DNA of 64,000 bases from Tillandsia leiboldiana (lineage: Eukaryota > Streptophyta > Magnoliopsida > Poales > Bromeliaceae), in the NCBI GenBank assembly GCA_029204045.2, contig JAQNDB010000264.1, forward strand, positions 1 through 64,000. The letters run 5' to 3'. The notes below the pieces were generated by a model. It searched no databases, was not told the origin of the DNA, and was given only the letters and a program-made list of their open reading frames with translations. Below, in pieces: positions 45,379-57,437 of this stretch. Position numbers and translations under genes: made by a program. How positions within the stretch are numbered: the first letter of the stretch is position 1; each line of letters begins with the position of its first letter.

Positions 45379-48300
45379 CACGCCCCGGGGTCGAAACTAT
45401 GACCCGGGCTCGTCAACAGATCCGCCACCTATGCCAAACCTCGCATAGACGAAGCGTCCTACCTGCAAGAAAAGCACTACAGCTAACAGATATCAGAGCT
45501 ATAAATAAAAATCTGCTGTAAAACTAAAATCAAACACTGTACAACTGGAAAATAATACAAGAATGTCCAACTCCCAAAATGATAATCGTACAATATCCTC
45601 AGATACAAAACTCATAACTCAACAGGGAGGTATCTCCAATAAATACATCAGTGTACAGGCTCTCTATACATGTCATATCCTCACTACAATAGTCTCTCAT
45701 AAGGGGAAATAAAATGACTAATCTAATGAAGATCTCCTCTGACAGGGTACCGCTACTCTCCAACGACGGATAGGGATCTAGCTCGCGACTCCCTCGCCTC
45801 GATCAACAACCGGAGAATCAGCAACACCCACTAAGACTCTGCAAAACAAAGAAGAGGAAGGAAAAAGGAGGGAGAAAACCCCCAAAGGGTGTGAGAACTA
45901 CACCAAAAAGGGAGTTCTCAGTGGGTACCACCGCCAGACCCGACGGTCTGCCCACTAAGTCCTCAAGAGACATAAACTAACCGAAGCCATAAAGACTGAA
46001 ATAAGGAAGCTGGAGACTCTCAACAGCTACCATGCCTCTATCTAAATGCTCAAAAGGGGAGAACCAAAGAATGGTATGCAACCACTAGCACATGAAGTGC
46101 ACAATCGACCCAATCGAGCTGACTGCCACATCTGGTCCAGTCAAACCTGCGCCCACCTACAACCACCTCCCGCTGACGGGCAGGAATTATGTAGGGCATC
46201 CAAACGGACTAACTCGCTATCGAGTAGTGGCTCATGCAAGCTATAGTCAAAATCCACGCTCTCTCTCAGAACGGATAGCCTCAAGATGCTCAACCTCTCA
46301 CACAACGGTCAAAGTACTCACAACGACACGGGACCACCGTCAAACCAAACGGCTCCCAACAACACTAGCACTAGTCTAAACACAGCTACTAGACTCCACT
46401 CAGCCCCCAGGCACGAGTGCAACAATAAAAGTATCTGACCGGACAAACCCAATCGAATGAACCGGTATAAAACCCGGTACTGCATGCTCTGTCATCAATC
46501 TCACGAACTCAGTATCTCCACTGTCCAAATGACCAGAACCCAACACGGTCTGACCGGAACCCAACACGGTCTAAAGCCTACTCCGGAGTCGCACTCGAGG
46601 GGAGCGACCCACACGAGTAAAGTATCTCTGTCATCAGTATCACAAGTATCTCTATATAGCAGGACTAGATCATGACTATGATCAAAGTGGGAAAGCCCAA
46701 CCACTAAAGAAGACCCTGGTCCTCAATCCGATGCAAAATACTCAAATAGTGGGAAACTCCGTCCACTAGAGAAATCTGATACCCAATCTGATGCATAAAT
46801 AAATATCCGGTCAACCGCCTAATATCCGCGGTTGCCGCAAAACCCTGCCAACAGCAATCCAGCACAACCCGTCCCTAACACCAATGTCCCGGCTACACTA
46901 CCCCAGACCCCTGCTCCCACCCGAGCAACACAGACCACCTGACTAACAAAGAAGGAGAAAAGGATAACATGGTTTCTCCTAAGTCAAGTTCCAAATGTAG
47001 TGCAGCAGTAAAAGATGGCCTAACTACATGTCCATACAAGCATGCTTTTTGTCCTCAGGAGCGATAAAAGAGGGTGAAACATATAATAGCAAAGCATGCT
47101 AAAATGTTCCTACTATGCTGTACCAATCTCACACAAGTAGGCTAATGAATAAACCCGTACAATAACCACATGATCTAGGACATTCTTCAAGCTTTTCCTC
47201 TCGATGCTAAATATGGGTTGTACATTAAACATGCACGCTATCAGTCATGGAGGGGTGACATTCCTACAAGTGCACCTACATTCCCCATAATATAAAAACC
47301 TTATACAATTACCAGATTAAGCCTACACACCTGAAATGCTCAATCCAAGGCAAACCTGGGGTCGGTGAAGAGCGTGGCCACTTGCACGCACAATCCGCTG
47401 AACCCGTATCCACGGTACATGTCGCGCAAACCTCGGCTCCTAGCAGTGTTCCAAAAACACTCGCGAACCCTCCTGGGTACAACAAAAGGTCCAAAGTTAC
47501 ACTTTATGCTAAAATATCCAAATATACACCATCTGCTGAAACCAGTCCCGAAGATGTGCAATTTTCACCTGCATAACGGCCTCTGAAAAATCCACCAAAA
47601 ATACGGACGCGATCGTCGCGTTGATCCCTTCGAAATGAGTACCTGCACGTCAAAATCCGAGTCCCGGTGGCCGAGTTACAAATTCCACAACGCGGTGAGC
47701 GCGAAAGTCCACAACAAACACAACTGTAATACACCGCACAGTAAAGGGGAAAGAAGTATACCTTCGGGCGAATCTCAGCAAATTCCTCGAAAAACACGAC
47801 GGTAATCCTTGCGACACGTAGATCCAAAGAGTGTAAAGGCACGCCTCAATCCGAGTTCGTACAACAAGTTGCACGCAAAACGGTGCACACTTTACGAGTC
47901 CTCGCGCATAACGATGCGCTGCCACCAAACCTGCACGCAAATCGATGTACGCCATTAAAACCCGCACGCAAAATAGTGCGCGCCAACACGACCTGCACCC
48001 CAAACGGTGCACGTACCTCGAATCTGCACGCAAAACGGGGCGCGTCCAAAACGCCAGCAACAGTCCACGCAGTAAAACGGCACAGTAAAACACGGTCCCT
48101 AACACGCATGAGGGCGTGGGGTCAAATCCGAAATCCAAAAGGAAACTCAAGACTGTGCCAAAAATACCGCAAAACAACAAACGGGACCTGCCTCAACCCG
48201 TCGCGCCGTCCAACGCGTCAAACCGACTCCTTGGAACACCTTGTGCGCTCCACGGGGTCAACGGCGCGCTCGTGCGCCCACGAAAACTCCCCCATGAATC

Positions 48301-49383
48301 GCCCACTCCCTCCCCTTAGCCTCTCTGTGCGAGCAAAAGGAGAAAAAAGGGAGAAATGGGGTGATTCGGGCCCTTATAGGCCAAAATTCCAGATTCGGGC
48401 GCAACTTTCGGGCGCCCGAATCTGGTTTTCGGGCTGCTACAGTAACCAGCCCCGCGGTCCACACGTCCACGCCGCGCCAGCGAGGCACCACGTCACCCAC
48501 GTTCGGCCAACAGGGGAGCGACACGTGTCCCTGGACCCGTGCACCGCGAACACGGGACCGCGGCGGCCAATCGGCGGTCGCCACGTGGACCGCACTTGCG
48601 CCCGCTCTGACGCCCGGCCACAGTGATGCGTCACATCGCGCGCTGACCCGCGAATGGGAGGCCGACACGTGGCCTGCCCCTGCTGACGCCGCGCCAAGGC
48701 TCGCGCGCCTTCCCCGCGCGGGTCTGCGCCTCTGCCATGCGCGCTTCCCGAGGCGGTCCCCCGCCTGCAACGTGGTCCCGGTGCACTGCACCGACCAACC
48801 ACCAACCGCCATGCGTCCTGCCATCCGGTGCACGCCGGCCCCGTGGACCGCGCTCCTGCCCGCGCGCCCGCGCGCCTGCCCGCGCTTGCCCGCCGCCGTG
48901 CCAGTGCCTGCCCGAGCCCGCGCCGCCGTTGCCGGCACTGCCCTAGCCGCCGTCGCCGGCGCTGCCCTAGCCGCCGTCGCCGGCGCTGCCCCAGCCGCCG
49001 GAACAGTGATCCCTTGCCTCGAAAATCGTGCATGTCATCCGGGCTCCAAAAAAAGCAAGTGAATAGTCCATTTTCACCGTTTTCGCGCGCTGAATCCAAA
49101 TCCGCTGTCCGATTTGCCAAATTCTAATTCCAAAATTCGCCGAATGCATCCAGACAAGTGTTTTTACCCCAAATTTCGCGCTGAGTCCAATCTTGACATC
49201 TGTTCCGCGCGAGAACACTTCTAAACACTCAACGGGGTCCTCCGATCACTCACGTGATCCATTTTAAGCCCGAAGTCCAACACTTGTGTCCAAATTGTGC
49301 ACAATCAACACCGACACACCACGTAGGCCTCCAGAAGCCACCCAACGCAATGCAACAGCTCTGCGGAGATCCTGGTCTTCACA
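45379..49383 (-). repeat. gypsy solo LTR A (about 4.0 kb)
   Basis: Minus: TGTGAAGACCAGGATC (49383) to ...CGACCCCGGGGCGTG (45379), lacking the final ACA. Related to G1/G2 at both ends. Contains the alternative-pairing motif (about 46800-46845), a region rich in GCACGCAAAACGGTGCA-like words (47868-48080), TATAAG (about 48374) and a GC-rich upstream part with CACGTG boxes (48500-48900). No coding region. Confidence 0.85.
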
Positions 49384-50721
49384 CCGGGGTCGAAACTGCG
49401 ACCCGGGCTCGCCAACAGATCCGCCATCTGTACGGAAACTGCCGTACAGACGAAGCGTCTACCCTGCAAGTCAGATCTACAGCTAAAAACATGTATCAGA
49501 GCTAAAACTAAAACCGAAAGCTATAGAATAAAACTGAACATCTGGAAAAGTAAAATCTTCACTAGTACACAAAACCTCAAGGTACAAAGTCTCACAGGAA
49601 TAAAACAAATACTATCCTCACAAGTCTCTCAGAATGTCCAGTACAAAAGTGGAAACATAAAATACACCGGGTACATCTACCTCAGACTCTCAATGCTGGT
49701 AAGGAACTAATCGGGCGCGTCCTCACCTCGATCTGCTGTCTCCGTGCGAACCAAGCCGGAACAGCTGTCTCAACCTGTCACCGCAGCGGGTGTGAGATCT
49801 ACTGCAGAAGGCAGATCTCAGTGGGTACCGTCCCAATATCCATGGTATGTCACGCCCCGGGGTCGAAACTGCGACCCGGGCTCACTAACAGATCCGCCAT
49901 CTGTACGGAAACTGCCGTTCAGACGAAGCGACTAATCTGCAAAAAGAATCAACTACGGAAATACAGATATCAGAGCTGAAAGTAAACTACTAAGAACTGA
50001 AACCAAACACTGTACAACTGAAAATAATACAATATCCATCTTCCAAATACGATCGTATACAAAGTCCTCTGACACAAAACTCAAAAGGGAGATATCTCCA
50101 ATAAAATACATCGATGTACAAGCTCTCAATACAAAAAAATCCTCACTACATCAGTCTCTCAAACTGTAAAATAAAGTACAACTCTATACCTCACAACAAA
50201 GGTCTCTCAACAGAGGAAAAAGAAGTAAACTAATCAACTGAAGCTCTCCTCTGAAGGGGTACCGCTACACTCCAACGACAGGTAGGGAACTAGCTCGCGA
50301 CTCCCTCGCCTCGGTCAGAAGGATCAGCAACAGGAGCACAGGAACAGGAGAAGAAGACCCTGGGGAAAAGACACCACGACGGGCGTGAGAACTACTTCCC
50401 ACAGTAGTTCTCAGTGGGTGCCGCCAACAAGCCCAACGGTCTGCCCACTAAGTCTACTAGAGGCATAAAGTAACGAAGTAATACGTAAAGAAAAGAGCTG
50501 GAAAAGGATAAGTCTACAGCTACTATGCCTCTATCTAGATGCTCAAGAGGTGGAACAGATGATAAAATGCTGCATCTACTAACAAATCAGTCATGTCACC
50601 CAAACTAAACTGACTGCCTCCTCGGGTCCAGTCAAGCCTGCGCCTACCTACTGCCGCACATCCCAGAAGAACGGACTTACGTAGGGCGTCCCACACGGAC
50701 TAACCCACCCCTCGCGCAAAA

Positions 50722-50955
50722 CTGCCTCAACAGGCCCACCATCGCATACACTGCGGGAAACTGCCTCAACAGGCCAACCATCCCATCCACTGCGGGAAAC
50801 TGCCTCAACAGGCCAACCATCGCATCCACTGCGGGAAACTGCCTCAACAGGCCAACCATCGCATCCACTGCGGGAAACTGCCTCAACAGGCCAACCATCG
50901 CATCCACTGCGGGAAACTGCCTCAACAGGCCAACCATCGCATCCATTGCGGTATC
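50722..50955. repeat. 39-bp minisatellite, six copies, in LTR C
   Basis: Six near-perfect units starting ctgcctcaacaggccaacc; the last ends atccattgcgg. The first and last units carry most of the differences. The period is a multiple of three, so long repetitive ORFs appear on the minus strand; these are artefacts. Confidence 0.95.
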
Positions 50956-51829
50956 TCAGGGGGCGCGACCCCAACTGAGGAAAACGACGCGGCATAGAGT
51001 ATCAAAAATTGGCATAAGCAGGCTATAGTCAAAATCCACGCTCACTCCCAGAACGGTAGGACTCAAGATCCCCAAAATATCTCGCACAACAGTTGGAGCA
51101 CTCTCGACGACTCAGCTGATCAGCTCACACGAGACACTAGCCTCTCCAACAGCTCGCAGCAAAAAGCACACTGGCTGGAGGTACTCCACAGCTAGGAACG
51201 ACCCACAACTCAGGCTAACAATACTGGTCGGACCACACTCAACGACCTGGGCCCACTGTCAACCCCAACGGTTCCCAACAACACTGACCGGAGGATACTC
51301 GACGGCCCGGGACTACCGTCTGCTCAACGGCTCCCTCCCACGACAGCACAACAGGGATACAAGACCTCCCGGGACTACCGTTTACCCAAACGGCTCCCGG
51401 CACAGATAAGCAACACACTAACAACTACCAGACTCCACTCTGCTCCCAAGCACGAGTGCAAAGGCATCCCACACTAAAAGAAAGTCCCGACCTCTCGGCC
51501 CACTACCCGGGCGAGGATAACACTATGTCCAAGAATAGAAAAACAGTGTGGGTGTCTAAACATAAATAACCCTAGCCCAAGTGAGGGTTTTCTACTGGTC
51601 TGGTCACACATGCAACATATGACGGGGGTGCTAGGTCAAGTTCCAAGATAACTATATTAACAGATGATAAAAGGAATAACAATTCCTACAATCTAGCATG
51701 CTACACAAGGAAATAAACTATCATGCATAGTCCTACAACAGTAGAATTACTGTACAGTCCATAAAACTTGGAGATAAGGCCACCCACCTCAGTTCGCCAC
51801 CAATTGCTCGTAGACACTTGCAATTGGTC

Positions 51830-52090
51830 TCCACGCGAAACGGTGCCCGCTGCCGAAGTCCGCACGCAAAACGGAGCACGCCGTCGGGGTTCGCACGCAA
51901 AACGGTGCATAGTGCCAGAGTCCGCACGCAAAACGGAGTCCACACGCAAAACGGTGCACGGTGTCAGAATCCACATGCAAAACGGTGACCGCACGCAAAA
52001 CGGTGCACGGTGCCGGAATCCGCACGCAAAACTGCGACCGCACGCAAAACGGTGCACGCCGATGGGGTCCGCACGCAAAACGGTGCAGCA
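51830..52090 (-). repeat. short-repeat array CCGTTTTGCGTGCGG in LTR C
   Basis: About ten or eleven units on the minus strand, irregularly spaced (about 15-35 bp), most inside GCACCGTTTTGCGTGC, which can fold as a 4-bp stem with an 8-nt loop. LTR A carries a more degraded version (47868-48080). Confidence 0.8.
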
Positions 52091-55000
52091 AAACCCGGTC
52101 CCTAACACAGATAAGAGCGAGGGGTTAAACCAAGGTCAACAACACGCCCCAAACTGTGCAAAAAATACAGTAAAAACAAAGCGCGGGACTTACCCGACCG
52201 CGCCGCCGCCGCCAAAACGCCCCCATCGAAAGCCTTGCGCGCTCCACGAGGCCCACGACGCCACGCCGCAACACCTCCCAACCTCCTCCCTCACTCTCCC
52301 TCACTCTCGGTTGGAGAAGAAAGGAAAAAGGAGAAAAAAATGGAGGTGCGGGGAGAAAGAAGAAGAAGAAAAGGAGGGAGAGAGAAAAAGTGGTCCACGG
52401 CTCTCGGTCCCCGGTGCACCTGCCGGTCCACGGCACTCATGCGGGTGCACCCGGTCCAGGCGGGCAAAAGGCGGGCCACGCGGCCGCGCCTCTGCGCGCC
52501 ACGCGGCCGTGCAGCCCGGACGCCGCATGCGCGGTGTGACACCGCCCCCCCCCCCCCCCCCCCCCAGGCGCGGGACACGCGCCCGTGACACGGGCGCGCG
52601 CCCCCGCGCCCGCGCGGGCGCCAACGGGGGCTCGCCACGTGGCGGCCCCCGCGTGGCCCGTGCCGAAGGCGCGCCTCCCCGCGCGCCTAACGAGCCTGCC
52701 GCGCGTGCCTCGAGCCCCGTGGCGCCACCTCGGGATCCGCGCCGCGCCAACGCCTCGGTTTGCGTGCCGTGTCGCCTCGAAAAACGCGCACGCCTACCGG
52801 ACTCCAAAACCAACAAATAAATAGTCCATTCCTAGCGATTTCGCGCGCTGAATCCAAAAACGATGTCCATTTTTCCAAATTCTCATCCGAAAATTACGGA
52901 GTGCCCCCGGATAGCCCACTTGATCCGATTTTCCGCGTCGGGTCCAATTCTGAAGTCCGATTTGCCAAATTCCAACACTAAATATTCCCGAAGGCGACCG
53001 GAGAAATAATCTTTAATCCAAACTTCGCCCGGAGTTCAAATTGCGCACAAACACTCCCAACGGCCACTAAAAGCTGCCCAACAACCAGCAAACCCTTCGC
53101 GGGGGATTCCGGGACCTCACATGGTATGCCCACTAAGTCTACTGGAGGCAAAACAGATAGGTATGCAGATAGATAGGTAGATAGATAAATAATGGTAAGC
53201 TGAAAGAAAACTACAGCTAATGTGTCTCAAACATAAAGCTCAAAAGGAAGCTCTATCATAAACATGCTATGCATACTCTCGCTACTGCTAAAATGCCTCA
53301 GTATCAATGCTCAAAGGAAAAACCATCTAAGAACATAATGTGTGACCACCCGCTCATAACACCCAATCCTAAAGACTGCCACATAGGGTCCAGTCAAGCC
53401 TGCGCCTGTCGACTAGGAACGCACCTGAGGACGGGATTTACGTGGGGCGTCCTGTCCGACTATCTCAGTCTCAATCAAGTAACCACCTGGTAACTCGGCC
53501 AGGGGCATCAACCACCTGGTAACTCGGCCAGGGGCAAGTAACCACCTGGTAACTCGGCCAGGGGCATCAACACATCTACACATCCGGAGCGTGACCCGAG
53601 GGGAGCGACCCCAACGAGCTCAAGTATCACATCAGTCTCAACTGTCTCAATAAACGGCACATGCAGGCTATGGTCCACGATCAAACAGATCGGCAACTCA
53701 ATGCTCAGAAGTACAACACAGTCGGAAAAGACTCCTCGACTCAAACAAGAAAAGCCCAAATCCTCACATGATCTGTCGGAGAACCCTCAACGACTCAATC
53801 TAATAATGCACAACTCATGGCTAAGTCAGGAAACCTCCACGACTCGATCTGCCAGAACCCCAAACTCTCAAGCTAAGTCGGAGGTCCACCTCAACGACTA
53901 AATCGGAAAAACACAATCTAGAGCAATCACCCAATCCCCACAAGGAAGCTCATCTCACATGACACTAGAGCTCAACACACATGCTCTAAAAATCCACTCG
54001 ACCCCCCCGGCACGAGTATACAAGCACCCTGAACCTATGCCATACCTTTGGCAACTCATAATTTAAAAACCATCTTTGAAAATCTTGATTTTTCCTTAAA
54101 ACGGGTTTCTCGATTTTTAAAACAGTTCAGGTGCAATTATGATGCAAACAAAGCATGAAATCTAGTGTCATATAATATCAGGAGTCTACTAAAAATAATC
54201 CGGGGTTCCAATAAATTATACAGAAAATTCCAGGCAACTATCAGATTAAAAACAGTGAAAAATAGCAAGATAAACATGATCAACTTGCGTTCAATAGCAT
54301 TAAAGGGCATTCCAAAAATTTTGGAGAATTTCCAACCCACCTGGAACGCTTTCCGCAGGCAATCGCTGAAGTCGGTGAAGTGCCGGAACCTCGAACTGAC
54401 GAAACCTCGAAAATCGTGCCGCAAATCCCAGAAAAATCCCCGGAAGCTCATTTAATTACCCTCGAGTCTTCACAAAAATTCTGCGCGCAATCGGCTCATT
54501 CCTCGGCCAAAAATACAATGCAGACAAGGGCTCAACTTCACCACTATCTATCAATAGCATGCTCACTACATACAACAAGTCTACCATCAGGTACAACTTC
54601 CCAAAGCACCAATGCACACCAATAATTAAAGTCCACAGCTCACATACACTTCTCACATAAATCCTTTAATACAAAGCTCCAAGCCCAATAGTAAAATAGG
54701 TAATCCTCAGCACACACAAACACACTAATTGTCCATTAATTCCTTCACAAAACCACCCCAAATCAAACACATATACTCACATAAATTATTCTGTAAGCTC
54801 CATTTGTACATCAAAAAAAATGCTCAGTTAAGCATCATACTCACTACCATGCTCTAAGCACATCCACACACACAAACAAGTCCAAAAACACAACACACTC
54901 ACTTCCACTCACTGTTCAATTACACATTGCCAGGCTCCAATGCACACTACATACAACCCCCAACAGCAGCAACCCAACACTCACCACACCCGGAGAAAGC

Positions 55001-57437
55001 TCGAAGCTCTTGCATTGCCCAAACAGCACGGGTGAAAAAAAAAAAACTCCACAAGGTGCACACACACACACATCATCTGCCAAAGCTCCAACACACAGTA
55101 AAAACCTTACTCCATACAACCCTTTTCAAGCCCCTTAGCAGCAGCCCAAAGCTCAACCCTCAACAAGCTACCACACCTGTGGAAGAAAAAGGGAAAAACC
55201 CAAGATCAGTAAAAACAGGGCCAAACGCGCGATCGCCGGCGTCAAAACCAAGCCCAAAACGGAAACCCCGCATGCCGACATGCGTCGCAAGCCGCCGCCG
55301 CGCGCTGCTGCCGCGCGCGGCCGCCGTAGCCGCGCGCGGCACAGCAGCAGCTGGCGCGCGGCGCCAGGGCCCGCTGCGCGGCGCCCTGGCCCGCGCGCAG
55401 CGCCCAGGCCCGCAGCGGGCCGCCCTGGCCCGCTGCGCGCTACGCGGGCTCGCTGCGCGCTGCGCTTGCCGCAACCTGTGCGGCACATCCGCGCGCTTGC
55501 GCGGTGCCTGCGCCGCGCCTGCGCAGTGCGCCCACGCACCGAGTGCCAGCCCGGCTCCCCGCTGCTTGCTGTTCCAACAAAATGGACAGCAAGCTCACTC
55601 TCTCTCTCTCTAAAACTGAGCTCACCCTCCCACTCTAAAAAAAACAGCAAGTTACCAAGTTGAGCTCGACGCGCGCCGCGCTCCGCTCGCTCCTCCTCGG
55701 CTTCACGCAAGGGTCAAAACTCCACCATCAATTCTCACGTTTCTACCCTTCTTCTTCATCTTCTTTCCTTCTTTCCCTCATTCTCTCATTCCTCTGTTCT
55801 TCTTTTTTTCCTCTGCTTCAAAGTATGGGAGAGAGACGATGAGGTGGCAGCTTAAATTAAGGTGGCCACTTAATTAGAGGGTTGAGAAATTACCATTTTA
55901 CCCACCTTCAAAAAAAATATCTCATCCTCTCCTCTTTACTCTTTGCAAATTTCCTTTCTCTTTTACTCCTTTAATTCTCATAACAAAAGCCACTACTTAA
56001 TTTAAATTCCTTAACTTAACAAACCCAAGCCACCAATTAATTAAATCAATTAAAAAAAATCCCCTTTTTAGCCAACTCCAAGTCACTTTTTGCCCTCGGG
56101 ATCTCCGCACCAGGCCGAAACCTCCCGAACTCCGCTGTAATTTGAAAACACACATGTCCACAGCTTTTTCTCCTCAAAAAGCTCAACCGGGGAGTCGGTG
56201 TGCTCAATCCAAAAACCGGCTCCAAAACTGCCAGTTCCAACTCACTTTTCGCCTTCGGGTCCTCCGCGTCAGTCCGGAACCTCCCGAACTCCGCTGTAAA
56301 CACAAAGTACACCTGTTTCAAGTATTCCCAAATTTCCTGTACTCCACTGTGAAGTCGAGGCTTCGAAAACTAGTCCTCTGTCGCGTACAATGCCCGAAAA
56401 ACTCCGTAACTGGCGGGGGCTTCCGCGTTGATCCAAATCAACCCAAACTCATCTGTAAACATATGTGGAACACGCCCAAGGCGTTTTCTCCGCACCACGC
56501 CATCTTGCGAGGTCGGTGCGCCATCCGAAATCCCGGTATTCTACAGATATAACGTACTCACACACGACTCAACCTTTTTCCATACGCTCCGAGTTGATCT
56601 TCTCCGCTCGCTCCGCAACGCGCCTCGAATCCACGATTTGCGTCCAACGCCGAATCCACGACGTCCAACGTCGAATCCACGACGTCTGACCGAATCCACG
56701 GTCTCCACCAAGTAGTACGTTTCGATCACACGAATCGTACCTCGCTCCGAATCCACGAGAGCGGTAGCACCTTGAATCCACAAGGCCACGCAAATCCACG
56801 CGCCGATTTTGGGAAAAATCATTGTTTTGTTGGTGGTGATGATCCGCCGAATACATAGATCAAAGATAGATCGGAAATGCCATCTAAGTATTCATTAATT
56901 TGATTCTACTCAAAATCTGAGTATGAAAACCTAGAATTAAATTAATTAATATAGATGAAGAAACATAGAATTAAATCTAGTTATTTCCTTTATTCTCTAT
57001 ATGTGGATCTTATAAGTTTTTCTCCGTTAATATTTTTCCGTCATTTCCCGGAGTATAAAACTTATCGTGGATTACTCTAAAAGAAAGAATTAGGGTTTAC
57101 TTATAGGTTAGAAACCATTGGAAGAGGATAAGAATAAAAAACTAACCTTATATGGAAATTTTTGGGTCGACAGTCCGGACTGGAATTAGTGCGATCCGGA
57201 CTGTCGTCATTAATAAGAGTTTTTCCAGAAAGACCACGTTCGGGGTCCGGACTGAAATCCCACGGTCCGGACTGTTCATGCAGTTTCAGCAAAATCCACG
57301 TTCGGGGTCCGGACTGAACAAGATGTGTTCCGGACTGGATTTGCGCATGAACTAACCTATGTTCGGGGTCCGGACTGTAGTACTCTGATCCGGATCCTGA
57401 ACATATAACATGTCCAGTTTTTGATTTTTATGCGATT

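Larger units (their letters stand above)
49848..53121 (-). repeat. gypsy solo LTR C (3274 bp)
   Basis: Flanked by tggta (49843-49847, 53122-53126). Minus: TGTGAGGTCCCGG ... CCCCGGGGCGTGACA. No internal region, so it is a solo LTR left by LTR-LTR recombination. It contains a 39-bp minisatellite (50722-50955), an array of CCGTTTTGCGTGCGG-like units (51830-52090) and a run of 21 C (52545-52565). Confidence 0.92.
44796..56545 (-). mobile_element. composite insertion 2: gypsy LTR B + gypsy LTR A + Cassandra
   Basis: Perfect duplication gatat at 44791-44795 and 56546-56550. On minus it begins TGTAGAATACCGGG (LTR B), passes directly into LTR A at 49383/49384 and into Cassandra at about 45378. It ends with Cassandra's GGGCGTCACA at 44796. 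B is itself split by solo LTR C. Confidence 0.82.
49384..56545 (-). repeat. gypsy solo LTR B (about 3.9 kb), split by LTR C
   Basis: Pieces 49384-49847 and 53127-56545. The 3' end resembles G1 (CGACCCCGG, then the last nine bases missing); the 5' end TGTAGAATACCGGGATTTCGG is more diverged, so it is another subfamily. It holds a three-fold tandem repeat with 'cacctggtaactcggccagg' (about 53479-53572), a GC-rich stretch (55250-55560) and diverged direct repeats at 56072-56155 and 56231-56313. No credible gene. Confidence 0.75.
44568..57437 (-). repeat. C1e LTR, split by composite insertion 2 and truncated
   Basis: Pieces 44568-44795 and 56546-57437. Begins on the plus side with TGTCGGGTTATA (the LTR's 3' end on minus). 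U3 repeats are of the GTCCGGACT type (57170-57380), like C1c, with one GATCCGGATC left. Hairpin array at about 56623-56805. Similarity ends at 57437, so about 160 bp of the LTR start and any internal region are missing. Flanked on the left by aattc. Confidence 0.85.

Noticed and set aside
50700..50960. CRISPR-like array of regular repeats
   Set aside because: The 39-bp units are contiguous without unique spacers, and the DNA is plant nuclear.
50648..50995. 115-codon repetitive ORF in LTR C
   Set aside because: It is the 39-bp minisatellite read in frame; the period is a multiple of three.
52545..52565. Run of 21 C as a functional G-quadruplex-like element
   Set aside because: A single homopolymer in one LTR copy; length is prone to sequencing error and nothing conserved surrounds it.
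49384..56545. Full gypsy element formed by LTRs A and B as a pair
   Set aside because: They directly abut, differ clearly at their 5' ends and have no primer site, gag, pol or polypurine tract between them.
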